Below are positions 15,836 through 23,614 of a DNA stretch of 64,000 bases, one piece after another. The notes beneath the pieces were generated by a model. That model made no database searches and was not told the origin of the DNA. It worked only from the letters and a program-made list of their open reading frames with translations. How positions within the stretch are numbered: the first letter of the stretch is position 1; each line of letters starts with the position of its first letter. Origin of the DNA: Neobacillus paridis (GTDB lineage: Bacteria > Bacillota > Bacilli > Bacillales > Cytobacillaceae); contig NZ_JAESWB010000025.1 of the NCBI RefSeq assembly GCF_016765675.1, positions 310,001 to 374,000 of the forward strand, written 5' to 3'. The position numbers were made by a program, and so were the translations under genes.

Positions 15836-17357
15836 ACATACGAATGAATTCGACTTTGCCGCTTGGATACACTCTAATTTCACGAATAGCCTTTCGAAGA
15901 AGTTCTTGCTTCCGTTCAAGTGTCAACGTCTTAGTTTTTTCCGCTTGCAAATATTCCTCAACAACTTCGGAAAGGATTTCGTCATTGGCTTCTTCTTGTT
16001 GCATTTCGTCAAGCAAAGCGGCGGTTTCTTCTTTTAACTTCAACAATTGATCTTCTTCTTCTTTCAAGTCTATCAATTGGTTGCGGATATCTTCTTCATC
16101 AACAATGTCGGCGTTCATGGTCAAGAAGTTCAATAGTCGCTTCCGTCCCGCTTTGATTTGTTCAAGTCTGGCGTCAATGCGTTGCAATTCCGATTCTTCA
16201 AATGAAATATCGGTGTCGTCTTCGGTCGTTGCCGCCGCTTCCGATAAAGATTGACCTTTCGTTGTCATTAGATTGACAAACGCTTCCCAAACGGCTTCGT
16301 CCAAGTCTTCACATTTGATTCGGTTCCCGCAACCTTTATGTTTTGCCCCCGCCGTGTTCTTGACGTCGGAATATTCGAAGATATACGTTCCCCAATTCTT
16401 TGCACGACGCCCCGTCATAGTATTGCCGCATTCACCGCAACGAACTAAGCCGCTTAATAGATACGTGTTCTTTGAAGTGCCAGCCCAACGGCGTCTTGAT
16501 TCCTTCAACAATTTTTGGGCATATTCAAATGTCTTCTTTTCGATAATCACAGGGACTTCAACGGGAATCCATTCTTCTTTTGGTCGCATGGTCATGGGAA
16601 TCTTATCTTCGGGATTCTTCTTGTATTTGTTGGCAAGCATTCCGTCTGTATTCCATTTGTTGTGATAGAATACACCCGTGTAGGTTTCATTCATAAGAAT
16701 CTGGCGAACTACTTGCCTATGCCAAACGCCTTTTCGTTTTTTGGTCGGAATTCCTTTATCGGTCAAATAATGGGCGATTCCGTTTATACCCTGTACCCGC
16801 CCCCGTGGGTCAGTAAAGAGTTCGAAAATTAATCGAACAATCTTTGCTTCGGGTTCATAGATTTCGAGTTCTTGCGATTCTTTGTTGAACTTGTATCCAT
16901 AAACTTTGACGTCTTTGACTACTTTGTTCTTCCGAGCCTTCGCCCGTCTTCCATTGGTCATTCGTTCTTTGATTTTCGCCTTTTCGAATTCCGAGAATGC
17001 CCCTCGCATTTGGTAGAACAAAATTCCTTCGGGTGTATTTTTGTATTCGGAATTGACGAAGATTAATTCTGCCCGCTTTTCTATTTCCTCTGTAACAATC
17101 AATTGATTCGCAAGTTTGCGGGAAAGTCTATCGGGGTCATAGACAATCACTTTGTTGATTAATCCTTCCCTAAGGTCATTCCGCAATTTTGAAAGTGCTG
17201 GACGTTCAAGGAATTCCCCCGAATACCCGTCGTCCACGTATTCAATGCAATCGGCATTCCTTCCCGCTTTGTCACGACATTGATGAATTTGGTCTTGTAA
17301 TGAATATCCGCTTTTAGCTTGTTCTTCGGTGCTTACACGAACGTATAGTGCTATCAT
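15834..17357 (-). CDS. spoIVCA: large serine recombinase (SpoIVCA-type, sigK element excisionase)
   Basis: A site-specific recombinase of 507 aa. The N-terminal resolvase domain (about 1-145) starts MIALYVRVSTEEQ with nucleophile Ser9 and includes YDPDRLSRK. A recombinase domain (about 155-260) follows. The zinc-ribbon region (about 305-365) shows CGECG and later CGN, and a long coiled coil spans about 385-470. SpoIVCA of B. subtilis is about 500 aa with the same layout. It sits in the element next to the sigK N-terminal part, on the same strand. The likely job is mother-cell excision restoring sigK; inferred from type and position. Confidence 0.88.
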   Translation of the reverse strand: MIALYVRVSTEEQAKSGYSLQDQIHQCRDKAGRNADCIEYVDDGYSGEFLERPALSKLRNDLREGLINKVIVYDPDRLSRKLANQLIVTEEIEKRAELIFVNSEYKNTPEGILFYQMRGAFSEFEKAKIKERMTNGRRAKARKNKVVKDVKVYGYKFNKESQELEIYEPEAKIVRLIFELFTDPRGRVQGINGIAHYLTDKGIPTKKRKGVWHRQVVRQILMNETYTGVFYHNKWNTDGMLANKYKKNPEDKIPMTMRPKEEWIPVEVPVIIEKKTFEYAQKLLKESRRRWAGTSKNTYLLSGLVRCGECGNTMTGRRAKNWGTYIFEYSDVKNTAGAKHKGCGNRIKCEDLDEAVWEAFVNLMTTKGQSLSEAAATTEDDTDISFEESELQRIDARLEQIKAGRKRLLNFLTMNADIVDEEDIRNQLIDLKEEEDQLLKLKEETAALLDEMQQEEANDEILSEVVEEYLQAEKTKTLTLERKQELLRKAIREIRVYPSGKVEFIRM

Positions 17358-17487
17358 TGCTTTGCCGCTTCTCCTTCCGTATTAAGTCCTTTATTTCGTT
17401 GTAACAGTCAATGAGTGCTTGGTCGGTGGAATTATCGTCGATAATAACGACGTGGATTTTTTCTTTCGGAATGTATCCTTTTTTCAT
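17314..17487 (-). CDS. possible 57-aa protein overlapping the recombinase start
   Basis: A short frame, MKKGYIPKEKIHVVIIDDNS then TDQALIDCYNEIKDLIRKEK, with GGGGGTG upstream. It overlaps the recombinase start by 44 bp in another frame. The recombinase Shine-Dalgarno (AAGGAG) lies inside it, so translation of one could affect the other. It is not recognised. Small genes beside serine recombinases are sometimes directionality factors, but nothing in the sequence proves this. Confidence 0.45.
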   Translation of the reverse strand: MKKGYIPKEKIHVVIIDDNSTDQALIDCYNEIKDLIRKEKRQSNDSTIRSCKHRRTS

Positions 17488-17595
17488 GGTAGGACGTCAC
17501 CCCCGTTTGATTTCATGTTGTTACACAAAAACATGTGGTCGTTGAAACGGTCATTGTGACGTTTTATAGAAGAATGTTAGTAGATTGTTTGTTGC

Positions 17596-17620
17596 GTGGT
17601 ATGTTTTGCCGCTACACTAT
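17596..17620 (-). promoter_or_regulatory. possible SigE-type promoter for the recombinase operon
   Basis: On the minus strand ATA (17620-17618), a 14-bp spacer and CATACCAC (17603-17596). The mother-cell SigE consensus is roughly ATA, 14 bp, CATACAMT. It lies wholly inside the element, so the recombinase would keep it on the excised circle. Six of eight -10 positions agree. Confidence 0.35.
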
Positions 17621-17971
17621 TGACTTTACAATTTCATTTTCAATACAGCGGGCAGCGTATGTGGCCAGCTTTGTCCCTTTACCTTCAGAATAGCTTTCAA
17701 TCGCTTTAATCAGACCAATTGTCCCAATAGAGATCAGGTCTTCTGAATCTTCCCCGGTATTTTCAAACTTTTTGACAATATGCGCTACGAGGCGTAAATT
17801 ATGTTCAATTAACATATTGCGGGCGTGCGGGTCCCCTTCTGCCATTAACCGTAAATACTTTCTTTCTTCTGCGGCGGATAGGGGCTGCGGAAAGGCATTA
17901 TTCTTAACATACGATACAAGAAATAAAAACTCTTTCATTAAATAGCCAAGCGCCGTTAAGATTCCTGACAT
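17612..17971 (-). CDS. sigK: pro-sigma-K, N-terminal segment (SpoIVCB part)
   Basis: The N-terminal part of the mother-cell sigma factor. The 20-residue pro-peptide ([20 protein letters not shown]) is removed by SpoIVFB; the cut is expected before [10 protein letters not shown]. Regions 1.2 and 2 follow, including [20 protein letters not shown] and [16 protein letters not shown]. True sigK sequence stops at 17630; the last five residues (VKSIV) come from the element. Expression before excision would give a sigma fragment lacking regions 3-4. The ribosome binding site is GGGGGG upstream of ATG 17971. Confidence 0.94.
   Translation of the reverse strand: MSGILTALGYLMKEFLFLVSYVKNNAFPQPLSAAEERKYLRLMAEGDPHARNMLIEHNLRLVAHIVKKFENTGEDSEDLISIGTIGLIKAIESYSEGKGTKLATYAARCIENEIVKSIV
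17630..17635. other. right core of the sigK element (att site)
   Basis: AATTTC, identical to 10851-10856. The flanks differ: element side TTTAC, sigK side ATTTTCAA. Crossover here removes 6779 bp. Confidence 0.75.
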
Positions 17972-18010
17972 CCGTATCCCCCCCGTAACTTAGGTATTAG
18001 CCTAATATTA

Positions 18011-18041
18011 ATTCCTATGAAAAAAACGAAAAATTGTGTCT
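18011..18041 (-). promoter_or_regulatory. mother-cell (SigE/SigK) promoter of sigK
   Basis: On the minus strand GACACA, about 17 bp, then CATAGGAAT, close to the CATAnnnTA and CATACAMT -10 types. GGGACAGACA just upstream resembles a SpoIIID site. B. subtilis sigK is driven by SigE plus SpoIIID, then SigK. Confidence 0.5.
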
Positions 18042-18082
18042 GTCCCAGTAATTTTATTTAGGCAACTGTTTTAAAATAAAAT

Positions 18083-18120
18083 AAAAGACCTACCAGGCAC
18101 TGAAACCCAGTAAGTCTTTT
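18083..18120 (-). terminator. terminator after pssA
   Basis: AAAAGAC and GTCTTTT pair, with further TAC/GTA pairing inside. T-rich on both strands. It separates pssA from sigK. Confidence 0.65.
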
Positions 18121-18149
18121 TCAGGATAAGATTGAATAGCTGATTAAAA

Positions 18150-18680
18150 TTAAACTTTTTTTAGCCTAAAGGTACTAACCATTAAGAAAGATAAAATGAT
18201 AATCGTAAATAAGAACGTTTGGGGCGGAAGATAAGGTATCGCTAAAAAACTAAGGGTGGCAAGGCAGCCGGCAGCCGTGATTGGCAGCCCGGTAAAGTAA
18301 CCATTACTTTCCGTAATATTAAATCTTGCCAGGCGAAAGGCACCGCAGCCAATGTAAAAAACAGTAAAGAATGAACCAGGTCCGCCGAATTCATGTAAAA
18401 TTCCTTGGTAAAGTAATAGTGCAGGAGCTACTCCAAATGATATAATATCACTCATGGAATCCAGCTGCTTGCCAAGCTCGGATTCAATATTAAATTTGCG
18501 GGCAATCATTCCGTCGAATCGGTCAGCCAAGGCAGCAATAAAAATGAGCAGCAAGCTTAACCGTAAGTTCCCATGTAAACCAAACACAATGGCAAATCCG
18601 CCTAACGATAAATTAATCAAGGTCATGACATTGGCCGTTTGTGATTTCAATTTTTTAATCGTTTGGTCCAATACATCCAA
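18150..18680 (-). CDS. pssA: CDP-diacylglycerol-serine O-phosphatidyltransferase
   Basis: Makes phosphatidylserine from CDP-diacylglycerol and serine, the precursor of phosphatidylethanolamine. The CDP-alcohol phosphotransferase motif DG-x2-AR-x8-G-x3-D-x3-D is present as DGMIARKFNIESELGK then QLDSMSD (about residues 56-78). Several membrane helices surround it. I prefer the TTG start at 18680, because AGGAGA lies only 1-2 bp before the upstream GTG at 18689 but about 10 bp before this TTG. The next gene, divergently placed, is psd, which uses its product. Confidence 0.9.
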   Translation of the reverse strand: MDVLDQTIKKLKSQTANVMTLINLSLGGFAIVFGLHGNLRLSLLLIFIAALADRFDGMIARKFNIESELGKQLDSMSDIISFGVAPALLLYQGILHEFGGPGSFFTVFYIGCGAFRLARFNITESNGYFTGLPITAAGCLATLSFLAIPYLPPQTFLFTIIILSFLMVSTFRLKKV

Positions 18681-18820
18681 TAAAAACACTTCTCCTAACC
18701 ACTCCTTTCTTTACAGGGAGGGAAATATTTGGCAGTTTTGCTTTATTCTATATTATTTAATTCTAAAACTTTTATGTCTATTCGTAAAGAGTATTTTTAC
18801 ACTTTTTGGAGGGTCATTCC

Positions 18821-19618
18821 ATGCTTCAGTTTTTTTATCGTCTTCTAATTGAATTAACCAATGGCAGGTGGTCATCGGCAATTTTAAAGAAATTCACCCG
18901 TTCTCGAATCAGCCGGGTGGTGGTACCGTCATTTGCGAAAGTATATCATCTGAATCAAGCGGAAATGGTGAAAGGTTTACGAGATTACCCTACACTCCAT
19001 GATTTATTTATTAGACAGTTGAAAAAGGATGCCAGAGCGATTGATCAAACGATAGATTCAGTAGTCAGCCCCGTCGATGCCGTGATCGAAGATTTTGGGC
19101 GGATTACAGAAACAAACGAAATGATTGTCAAGGGAAAACCCTATTCTATCGAAGAAATGCTTAGTGACCGTGACGTGGTATCAAAATATCTAAATGGGAC
19201 ATATATGATCCTCTATTTAAGCCCGAGTCATTATCATCGGATTCATAGTCCTGTTGATGGTATTGTGACTAAGCAATGGACGCTAGGCAGAAAATCTTAT
19301 CCGGTAAATAAATGGGGGATAAAATATGGCGTTCGTACACTGGCCAAGAATTATCGGGTAATTACCGAAGTTAAAACGTCGGCCGGCCATGTTGCCATTG
19401 TCAAAGTGGGGGCGATGTTTGTTAATTCTATTGAAACAACCTTTCGGGGTACTGAATTGCAAAAGGGTGAAGAAATAGCTTATTTTAGTTTTGGGTCAAC
19501 GGTAGTTTTATTATTTGAGCCAGGAATCTTTCAGGTGGACCCATCCATTCGCACACCAAAAGAAATTAAAGTGGGCGAAAAAATGGGTACGTTACAGTTA
19601 AAGAAAGTGGAGCATTAA
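18821..19618 (+). CDS. psd: phosphatidylserine decarboxylase proenzyme
   Basis: Converts phosphatidylserine to phosphatidylethanolamine at the membrane. The 265-aa proenzyme cleaves itself at the GST motif (SFGSTVVLLFE, about residues 223-233), turning Ser into the pyruvoyl cofactor. The family motif YHRIHSPVDG lies near residue 140. The start ATG 18821 follows TGGAGGG by 7-8 bp. It is divergent from pssA, so the two enzymes of PE synthesis share a control region. Confidence 0.94.
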   Translation: MLQFFYRLLIELTNGRWSSAILKKFTRSRISRVVVPSFAKVYHLNQAEMVKGLRDYPTLHDLFIRQLKKDARAIDQTIDSVVSPVDAVIEDFGRITETNEMIVKGKPYSIEEMLSDRDVVSKYLNGTYMILYLSPSHYHRIHSPVDGIVTKQWTLGRKSYPVNKWGIKYGVRTLAKNYRVITEVKTSAGHVAIVKVGAMFVNSIETTFRGTELQKGEEIAYFSFGSTVVLLFEPGIFQVDPSIRTPKEIKVGEKMGTLQLKKVEH

Positions 19619-19688
19619 GACATGTATTAGTTTTTTCTTATAACATTGAAAGATGCGCCCAAAAAAAGAAGCGCCCTTTACGGGCAGC

Positions 19689-19829
19689 TTAGGAAGTTAG
19701 TTTTATTTTATGATATAAGGACCGGCGGCGAATTTCAGATTCAATCAGTTGAATAAAATCTTGGCTTAATTTTAGTTCTTTCGCTTTATAATAAGACTCG
19801 ATTAATAATTCATCCGACAGTCTCTGCAT
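19689..19829 (-). CDS. sda: sporulation checkpoint inhibitor Sda
   Basis: A 46-aa antikinase that binds the dimerisation domain of the sporulation kinases KinA and KinB. It blocks phosphorelay entry when replication is starting or damaged. The protein [20 protein letters not shown] then [18 protein letters not shown] is plainly Sda: two antiparallel helices with the conserved [10 protein letters not shown] face. GGAGGTG is 9 bp upstream of the start. The upstream DNA carries DnaA boxes and a GAAC-N4-GTTC palindrome, matching its known link to replication status. Confidence 0.94.
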   Translation of the reverse strand: MQRLSDELLIESYYKAKELKLSQDFIQLIESEIRRRSLYHKIKLTS

Positions 19830-19932
19830 GTCGGGGTTCACCTCCATTCATAAATTAAAGGTTCTAAAAATCGGAAAAGATTCATAAAATAGTACATTCC
19901 ATTGGTGTACCCTTAATCTACCAAATTTATTC

Positions 19933-19954
19933 AACTAGAACAATCGTTCTAGTT
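19933..19954. promoter_or_regulatory. LexA-like palindrome upstream of sda
   Basis: AACTAGAAC-AATC-GTTCTAGTT, a perfect 9-bp inverted repeat. The inner GAAC-N4-GTTC fits the Gram-positive LexA (DinR) box except for one base of the degenerate centre. It overlaps a possible sda -35 on the minus strand. Confidence 0.5.
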
Positions 19955-20051
19955 ATCCACAAAAGAAGGTGGATAACTTGTGGTTAAATTGTTTATAAAC
20001 GGGTGAGATCTGTATGATTCAATGGGTATAATGTTAATAACTTTATCCACA
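19953..20051. promoter_or_regulatory. DnaA-box cluster upstream of sda
   Basis: TTATCCACA exact at 19953-19961 (+) and 20043-20051 (+). Reverse-strand one-mismatch boxes lie at 19968-19976 (TTATCCACC) and 19979-19987 (TTAACCACA). In B. subtilis DnaA controls sda transcription, so these are probably regulatory sites and not an origin. Confidence 0.8.
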
Positions 20052-20190
20052 GGTGATGAAAAGGATGATTTTTGTCGAAAAATTTTTTACAAAAATTCAT
20101 AGAAATGCCATAATTAATTGGAATCCCGATTGCAAAGACAAATCGGGTGATGAAAAAAATTACACTGTTGATTAAAATGAACTATATCCT

Positions 20191-20219
20191 TTGAAACAGA
20201 GGATAAAATTGGATAGAAT
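20191..20219 (+). promoter_or_regulatory. SigA promoter of the yqe operon
   Basis: TTGAAA, a 17-bp spacer and TAGAAT, 43 bp before the yqeG start. A CCCGATT-N9-AATCGGG hairpin lies upstream, near 20126-20148. Confidence 0.6.
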
Positions 20220-20261
20220 GGTACAAGAAATGTTTGACTTACATAATGAGGTGTAAACTTA

Positions 20262-20777
20262 GTGCTAAAACAATTTTTACCGAATGAACATTTTAAAAGT
20301 GTTCTTGATATATCACCAGAAAAATTAAAAGCAAGAGGAATAAAAGGAATCATTACTGATTTGGATAATACCCTGGTGGAATGGGACCGTCCAAGTGCGA
20401 CACCACAGTTAGTGAAATGGTTCGATGAGATAAAGCAAAATAATATCATGGTTACAATTGTTTCCAATAATCATGAAGATCGGGTCAAGGCATTTGCTGA
20501 TCCACTGCAAATTCCCTTTATCTTTCAAGCACGCAAACCTTTAGGAAGAGCGTTTAAGCAAGCCCTGGCTCAGATGGGGATGCAGAAGGATGAGGTCGTA
20601 GTTATCGGCGATCAATTGTTAACCGATGTTTTGGGCGGGAATCGGAGCGGTTTTCATACCATCCTGGTGGTGCCGGTTGCCCAGACCGATGGCTTGGCGA
20701 CTAAATTTAACCGTTTTGTTGAACGCAGAATTATGAATTGGTTCCGAAAAAAAGGTATGTTACGGTGGGAGGATTAA
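20262..20777 (+). CDS. yqeG: HAD-superfamily phosphatase YqeG
   Basis: A 171-aa HAD IIIA-type phosphatase. Motif I is DLDNTLVEW (about residues 33-41), motif II VSNN near 67, and the metal-binding GDQLLTDV near 119-126. Substrate unknown. It opens the conserved yqeG-yqeH-aroE-yhbY-nadD-yqeK-rsfS-yqeM operon. The start is GTG, with AGGTG upstream. Four bases separate it from yqeH. Confidence 0.92.
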   Translation: MLKQFLPNEHFKSVLDISPEKLKARGIKGIITDLDNTLVEWDRPSATPQLVKWFDEIKQNNIMVTIVSNNHEDRVKAFADPLQIPFIFQARKPLGRAFKQALAQMGMQKDEVVVIGDQLLTDVLGGNRSGFHTILVVPVAQTDGLATKFNRFVERRIMNWFRKKGMLRWED

Positions 20778-20780
20778 GCA

Positions 20781-21890
20781 GTGAGTAACCAGCAACATAT
20801 TTGTATTGGCTGCGGCGTTACGATCCAGTCAGAAAATCCGGAAGAAATCGGCTATGCTCCAGCATCTGCGCTTGAAAAGGAAATGATTATTTGCCAACGC
20901 TGCTATCGCTTGAAGCATTATAATGAGATTCAAGATGTTCATTTAACCGATGATGATTTTTTAAAAATTTTACATGAACTAGGCAATAGGGAAGCACTTA
21001 TTGTCATGATCGTCGATATATTTGATTTTAACGGCAGCTGGCTGCCGGGCTTACATCGCTTTGTCGGCAAAAATAAAGTCGTCCTGGTTGGAAATAAACT
21101 TGATCTATTGCCCAAATCGGTAAAGCATAACAAGTTAATTCAGTGGTTAAAGCATGAGTCAAGAGAACTTGGCTTAAGACCTGACGAAGTCTTCCTGGTA
21201 AGCGCCGGAAAAGGTTGGATGATGAAGGAAACGGCAGCATCCATCGATGAACTGCGCAATGGCAAAGATGTCTATGTGGTAGGCTGCACCAATGTGGGGA
21301 AATCGACGTTCATTAACCGTATCATAAAAGAGGTTACAGGTGAAGGGGATGTGATTACTACTTCTCATTTTCCGGGAACGACATTGGATATGATTCGAAT
21401 TCCACTTGATGACGGCAGAGCCCTAATCGATACACCAGGGATTATTAACCATCATCAAATGGCCCACTTTGTCACAAAACAAGATTTAAAAGTGATAACA
21501 CCTAAAAAAGAAATTAAACCTAAGGTGTATCAATTAAATGAAGGACAGACGTTGTTTTTTGGGGGATTGGCCCGGTTTGATTATATCAGTGGCGGTCCAA
21601 AAAGGTCCTTCGTTTGTTATTTGGCCAATGAATTAACGATTCATCGAACAAAAACAGACAAAGCAGCGGAGCTTTATAAAAATCATGTTGGGGAAATGTT
21701 AACACCTCCAGGGCGGGAACAAATGGATTCGTTTCCGGATCTGGTGAGGCAGGAATACATGATTAAAGAGGCAAAGACAGATATTGTCTTCTCCGGTCTA
21801 GGCTGGATCACGGTGAATGAACCGGGAACAAAGGTGGCTGCCTACGTTCCAAGAGGTGTGCAAACGGTATTACGGCGGTCATTAATCTAA
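20781..21890 (+). CDS. yqeH: ribosome biogenesis GTPase YqeH
   Basis: A circularly permuted GTPase of 369 aa needed for 30S subunit assembly in B. subtilis. It has an N-terminal zinc finger (CIGCG and CQRC, residues 8-40). The G motifs come in permuted order, with NKLDLL near 112 before the P-loop GCTNVGKST (about 169-177) and DTPG near 217. A C-terminal RNA-binding-like domain follows. It has a GTG start and is co-transcribed with yqeG. Confidence 0.94.
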   Translation: MSNQQHICIGCGVTIQSENPEEIGYAPASALEKEMIICQRCYRLKHYNEIQDVHLTDDDFLKILHELGNREALIVMIVDIFDFNGSWLPGLHRFVGKNKVVLVGNKLDLLPKSVKHNKLIQWLKHESRELGLRPDEVFLVSAGKGWMMKETAASIDELRNGKDVYVVGCTNVGKSTFINRIIKEVTGEGDVITTSHFPGTTLDMIRIPLDDGRALIDTPGIINHHQMAHFVTKQDLKVITPKKEIKPKVYQLNEGQTLFFGGLARFDYISGGPKRSFVCYLANELTIHRTKTDKAAELYKNHVGEMLTPPGREQMDSFPDLVRQEYMIKEAKTDIVFSGLGWITVNEPGTKVAAYVPRGVQTVLRRSLI

Positions 21891-21908
21891 AAATGGGATG
21901 GAGAATAA

Positions 21909-22748
21909 ATGAAAAAACTATTTGCTGTTATCGGCGATCCAATTGGGCACTCAATGTCTCCTGTAATGCATAATGATTTATTTTCATTTTATCAAATAGA
22001 TGCCACCTACGTCCCCTTTCAGGTCAAATCAGAAGATTTACAGGATGTTATGAAAGGACTGAAGGCAATGGGAGTGGGCGGCTTTAATGTGACCGTACCG
22101 CATAAGAGTGCAATCATTCCCTTCCTCGACGAGGTGGACGAATTAGCCGCCCGCATCGGTGCCGTAAATACAGTGGTCAATGAAAATGGCAGGCTAAAAG
22201 GTTATAATACGGATGGTCCCGGTTTTCTAGAGGGGTTAAAGACCCACATCTCTACAGTAGCTGGAAAAAAAGTTTTAATCATCGGGGCAGGCGGTGCTGC
22301 GCGGGCCATCTATTTTACATTGGCAAAAGAAAAACCTTTGGCGATAGATATGGCCAACAGGACAATTGAAAAGGCCGAACAGCTCATCGCAGATTGCCCA
22401 TACACCGTTTCTTCAACGGCCCTTAGCTTAGCAGAAGCAGGAAAAAATTCAGGGGAATATGATTTGATCGTTCAAACAACATTGATTGGTATGGCCCCAA
22501 AAACGGCAGAACAGCCGCTGCAATTAAGCAGTATAAAGAATCAATCGTTGATTTGTGATATAATATACAATCCGTTGGCGACTAAATTTTTAACGGCAGC
22601 CAAGGAAAAAGGAGCAAGTGTCCAAAACGGAATTGATATGTTTGTTTATCAGGGAGCACTGGCTTTTGAAAAATGGACAGGAGTTTTCCCCGATGTACAA
22701 AGAATGCGAGCAAATGTTTTAAAACAACTAGGAGGTAATCCATGTTAA
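21909..22748 (+). CDS. aroE: shikimate dehydrogenase
   Basis: Reduces 3-dehydroshikimate to shikimate with NADPH in aromatic amino-acid synthesis. The 279-aa protein shows the substrate site GDPIGHSMSPVMHN near residues 8-21, catalytic Lys in NVTVPHKS near 66, and the NADP-binding GAGGAARA near 132. Its stop overlaps the start of yhbY by 7 bp, showing tight operon packing. Confidence 0.95.
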   Translation: MKKLFAVIGDPIGHSMSPVMHNDLFSFYQIDATYVPFQVKSEDLQDVMKGLKAMGVGGFNVTVPHKSAIIPFLDEVDELAARIGAVNTVVNENGRLKGYNTDGPGFLEGLKTHISTVAGKKVLIIGAGGAARAIYFTLAKEKPLAIDMANRTIEKAEQLIADCPYTVSSTALSLAEAGKNSGEYDLIVQTTLIGMAPKTAEQPLQLSSIKNQSLICDIIYNPLATKFLTAAKEKGASVQNGIDMFVYQGALAFEKWTGVFPDVQRMRANVLKQLGGNPC

Positions 22749-23032
22749 CGGGTAAGCAAAAAAGATTTTTACGATCGAAGGCGCACCATTTAGATCCCAT
22801 TTTTCAAGTGGGCAAAGGCGGAGTGAACGAAAATATGGTCAAACAGATTGCAGAGGCCCTTGAGGCAAGAGAGCTTATTAAAGTCAGTGTGCTGCAAAAC
22901 TGTGAAGAAGATAAAACGATCGTTGCTGATGAACTGGCTGAAGGTTCGGGTGCAGAAATTGTGCAAATTATCGGGAATACGATTGTGCTATATAAGGAAT
23001 CGGCCGAAAATAAACAAATTACTCTTCCATAA
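22742..23032 (+). CDS. yhbY: YhbY family RNA-binding protein (YqeI)
   Basis: A 96-aa CRM-domain protein that associates with pre-50S ribosomal particles. The start MLTGKQKRFLRSKAHHLDP and the loop QVGKGGVNE (GxxG type, about 25-33) are diagnostic. AGGAGG for this gene sits at the end of aroE. It belongs with the other ribosome factors of the operon (yqeH, rsfS). Confidence 0.93.
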   Translation: MLTGKQKRFLRSKAHHLDPIFQVGKGGVNENMVKQIAEALEARELIKVSVLQNCEEDKTIVADELAEGSGAEIVQIIGNTIVLYKESAENKQITLP

Positions 23033-23044
23033 AGGGGGGCTGAC

Positions 23045-23614
23045 ATGAAGAAGGTTGGGATATTAGGCGGCACCTTTAACCCGCCACATTATGGACATTT
23101 GTTAATCGCAAGTGAGGTCCAAGAAAGCCTCCACCTTGATAAAATCTGGTTTATGCCCAATCATGAGCCGCCGCATAAGCAAAAGCCGGAATCTGCCAAT
23201 GATCAGAACCGGCTGCAAATGTTGAAACTTGCTGTCAGCGGAAATCCTAGTTTTCAAATTCAAACGATTGAGCTCGAACGAGAAGGACCGTCTTATACGA
23301 TTGATACGATGAAATTGCTCAATGAAAAGTATCGCGATCATCAATTTTACTTCATCATTGGCGCTGATATGATTGAATATTTGCCGAAATGGTATAAAAT
23401 TGATGAACTTGTGAAGCTTGTGCAGTTTGTCGGTGTCGCACGGCCATCCTATAGCCGCCAAACAGATTATCCGGTTCAATATGTCGATGTTCCGGTAATC
23501 GATATATCCTCGAGTATGATTAGAGAGCGGCTTCATAACGGGAAATCCGTAAAATACTTATTGCCTGACAATGTTATTGCCTATATTAAGGAGAATCATT
23601 TATATGGAACGTGA
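23045..23614 (+). CDS. nadD: nicotinate-nucleotide adenylyltransferase
   Basis: Adenylylates nicotinate mononucleotide in NAD synthesis. The 189-aa protein has the nucleotidyltransferase motifs GGTFNPPHYGH (residues 8-18) and ISSSMIRERL (about 157-166). AAAGGGGGG precedes the start. The last 11 bp overlap yqeK. Confidence 0.95.
   Translation: MKKVGILGGTFNPPHYGHLLIASEVQESLHLDKIWFMPNHEPPHKQKPESANDQNRLQMLKLAVSGNPSFQIQTIELEREGPSYTIDTMKLLNEKYRDHQFYFIIGADMIEYLPKWYKIDELVKLVQFVGVARPSYSRQTDYPVQYVDVPVIDISSSMIRERLHNGKSVKYLLPDNVIAYIKENHLYGT

Larger units (their letters stand above)
10851..17629. mobile_element. skin-like sigK intervening element, 6.78 kb
   Basis: DNA inserted inside sigK between codons for Ile114 and Leu115. 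It is bounded by a direct repeat AATTTC (10851-10856 and 17630-17635; GAAATT on the coding strand). Joining at the repeat gives ENEI-LMHL in frame and a 237-residue pro-sigma-K. The element carries a large serine recombinase next to the N-terminal part. That is the arrangement expected of the B. subtilis skin element, which SpoIVCA removes in the mother cell. Its size is about one seventh of the 48-kb B. subtilis skin. No phage structural genes are seen. Excision itself is inferred. Confidence 0.9.

Noticed and set aside
15665..15847. 60-codon frame through the small RNA candidate
   Set aside because: It overlaps the promoter and terminator and has no ribosome binding site.
10479..17971. sigK as a broken pseudogene
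   Set aside because: Both parts are intact, share a core repeat, and rejoin in frame; an internal recombinase explains the split.
19953..20051. DnaA-box cluster as a replication origin
   Set aside because: No dnaA/dnaN neighbours and no AT-rich unwinding array; the location before sda fits transcription control.
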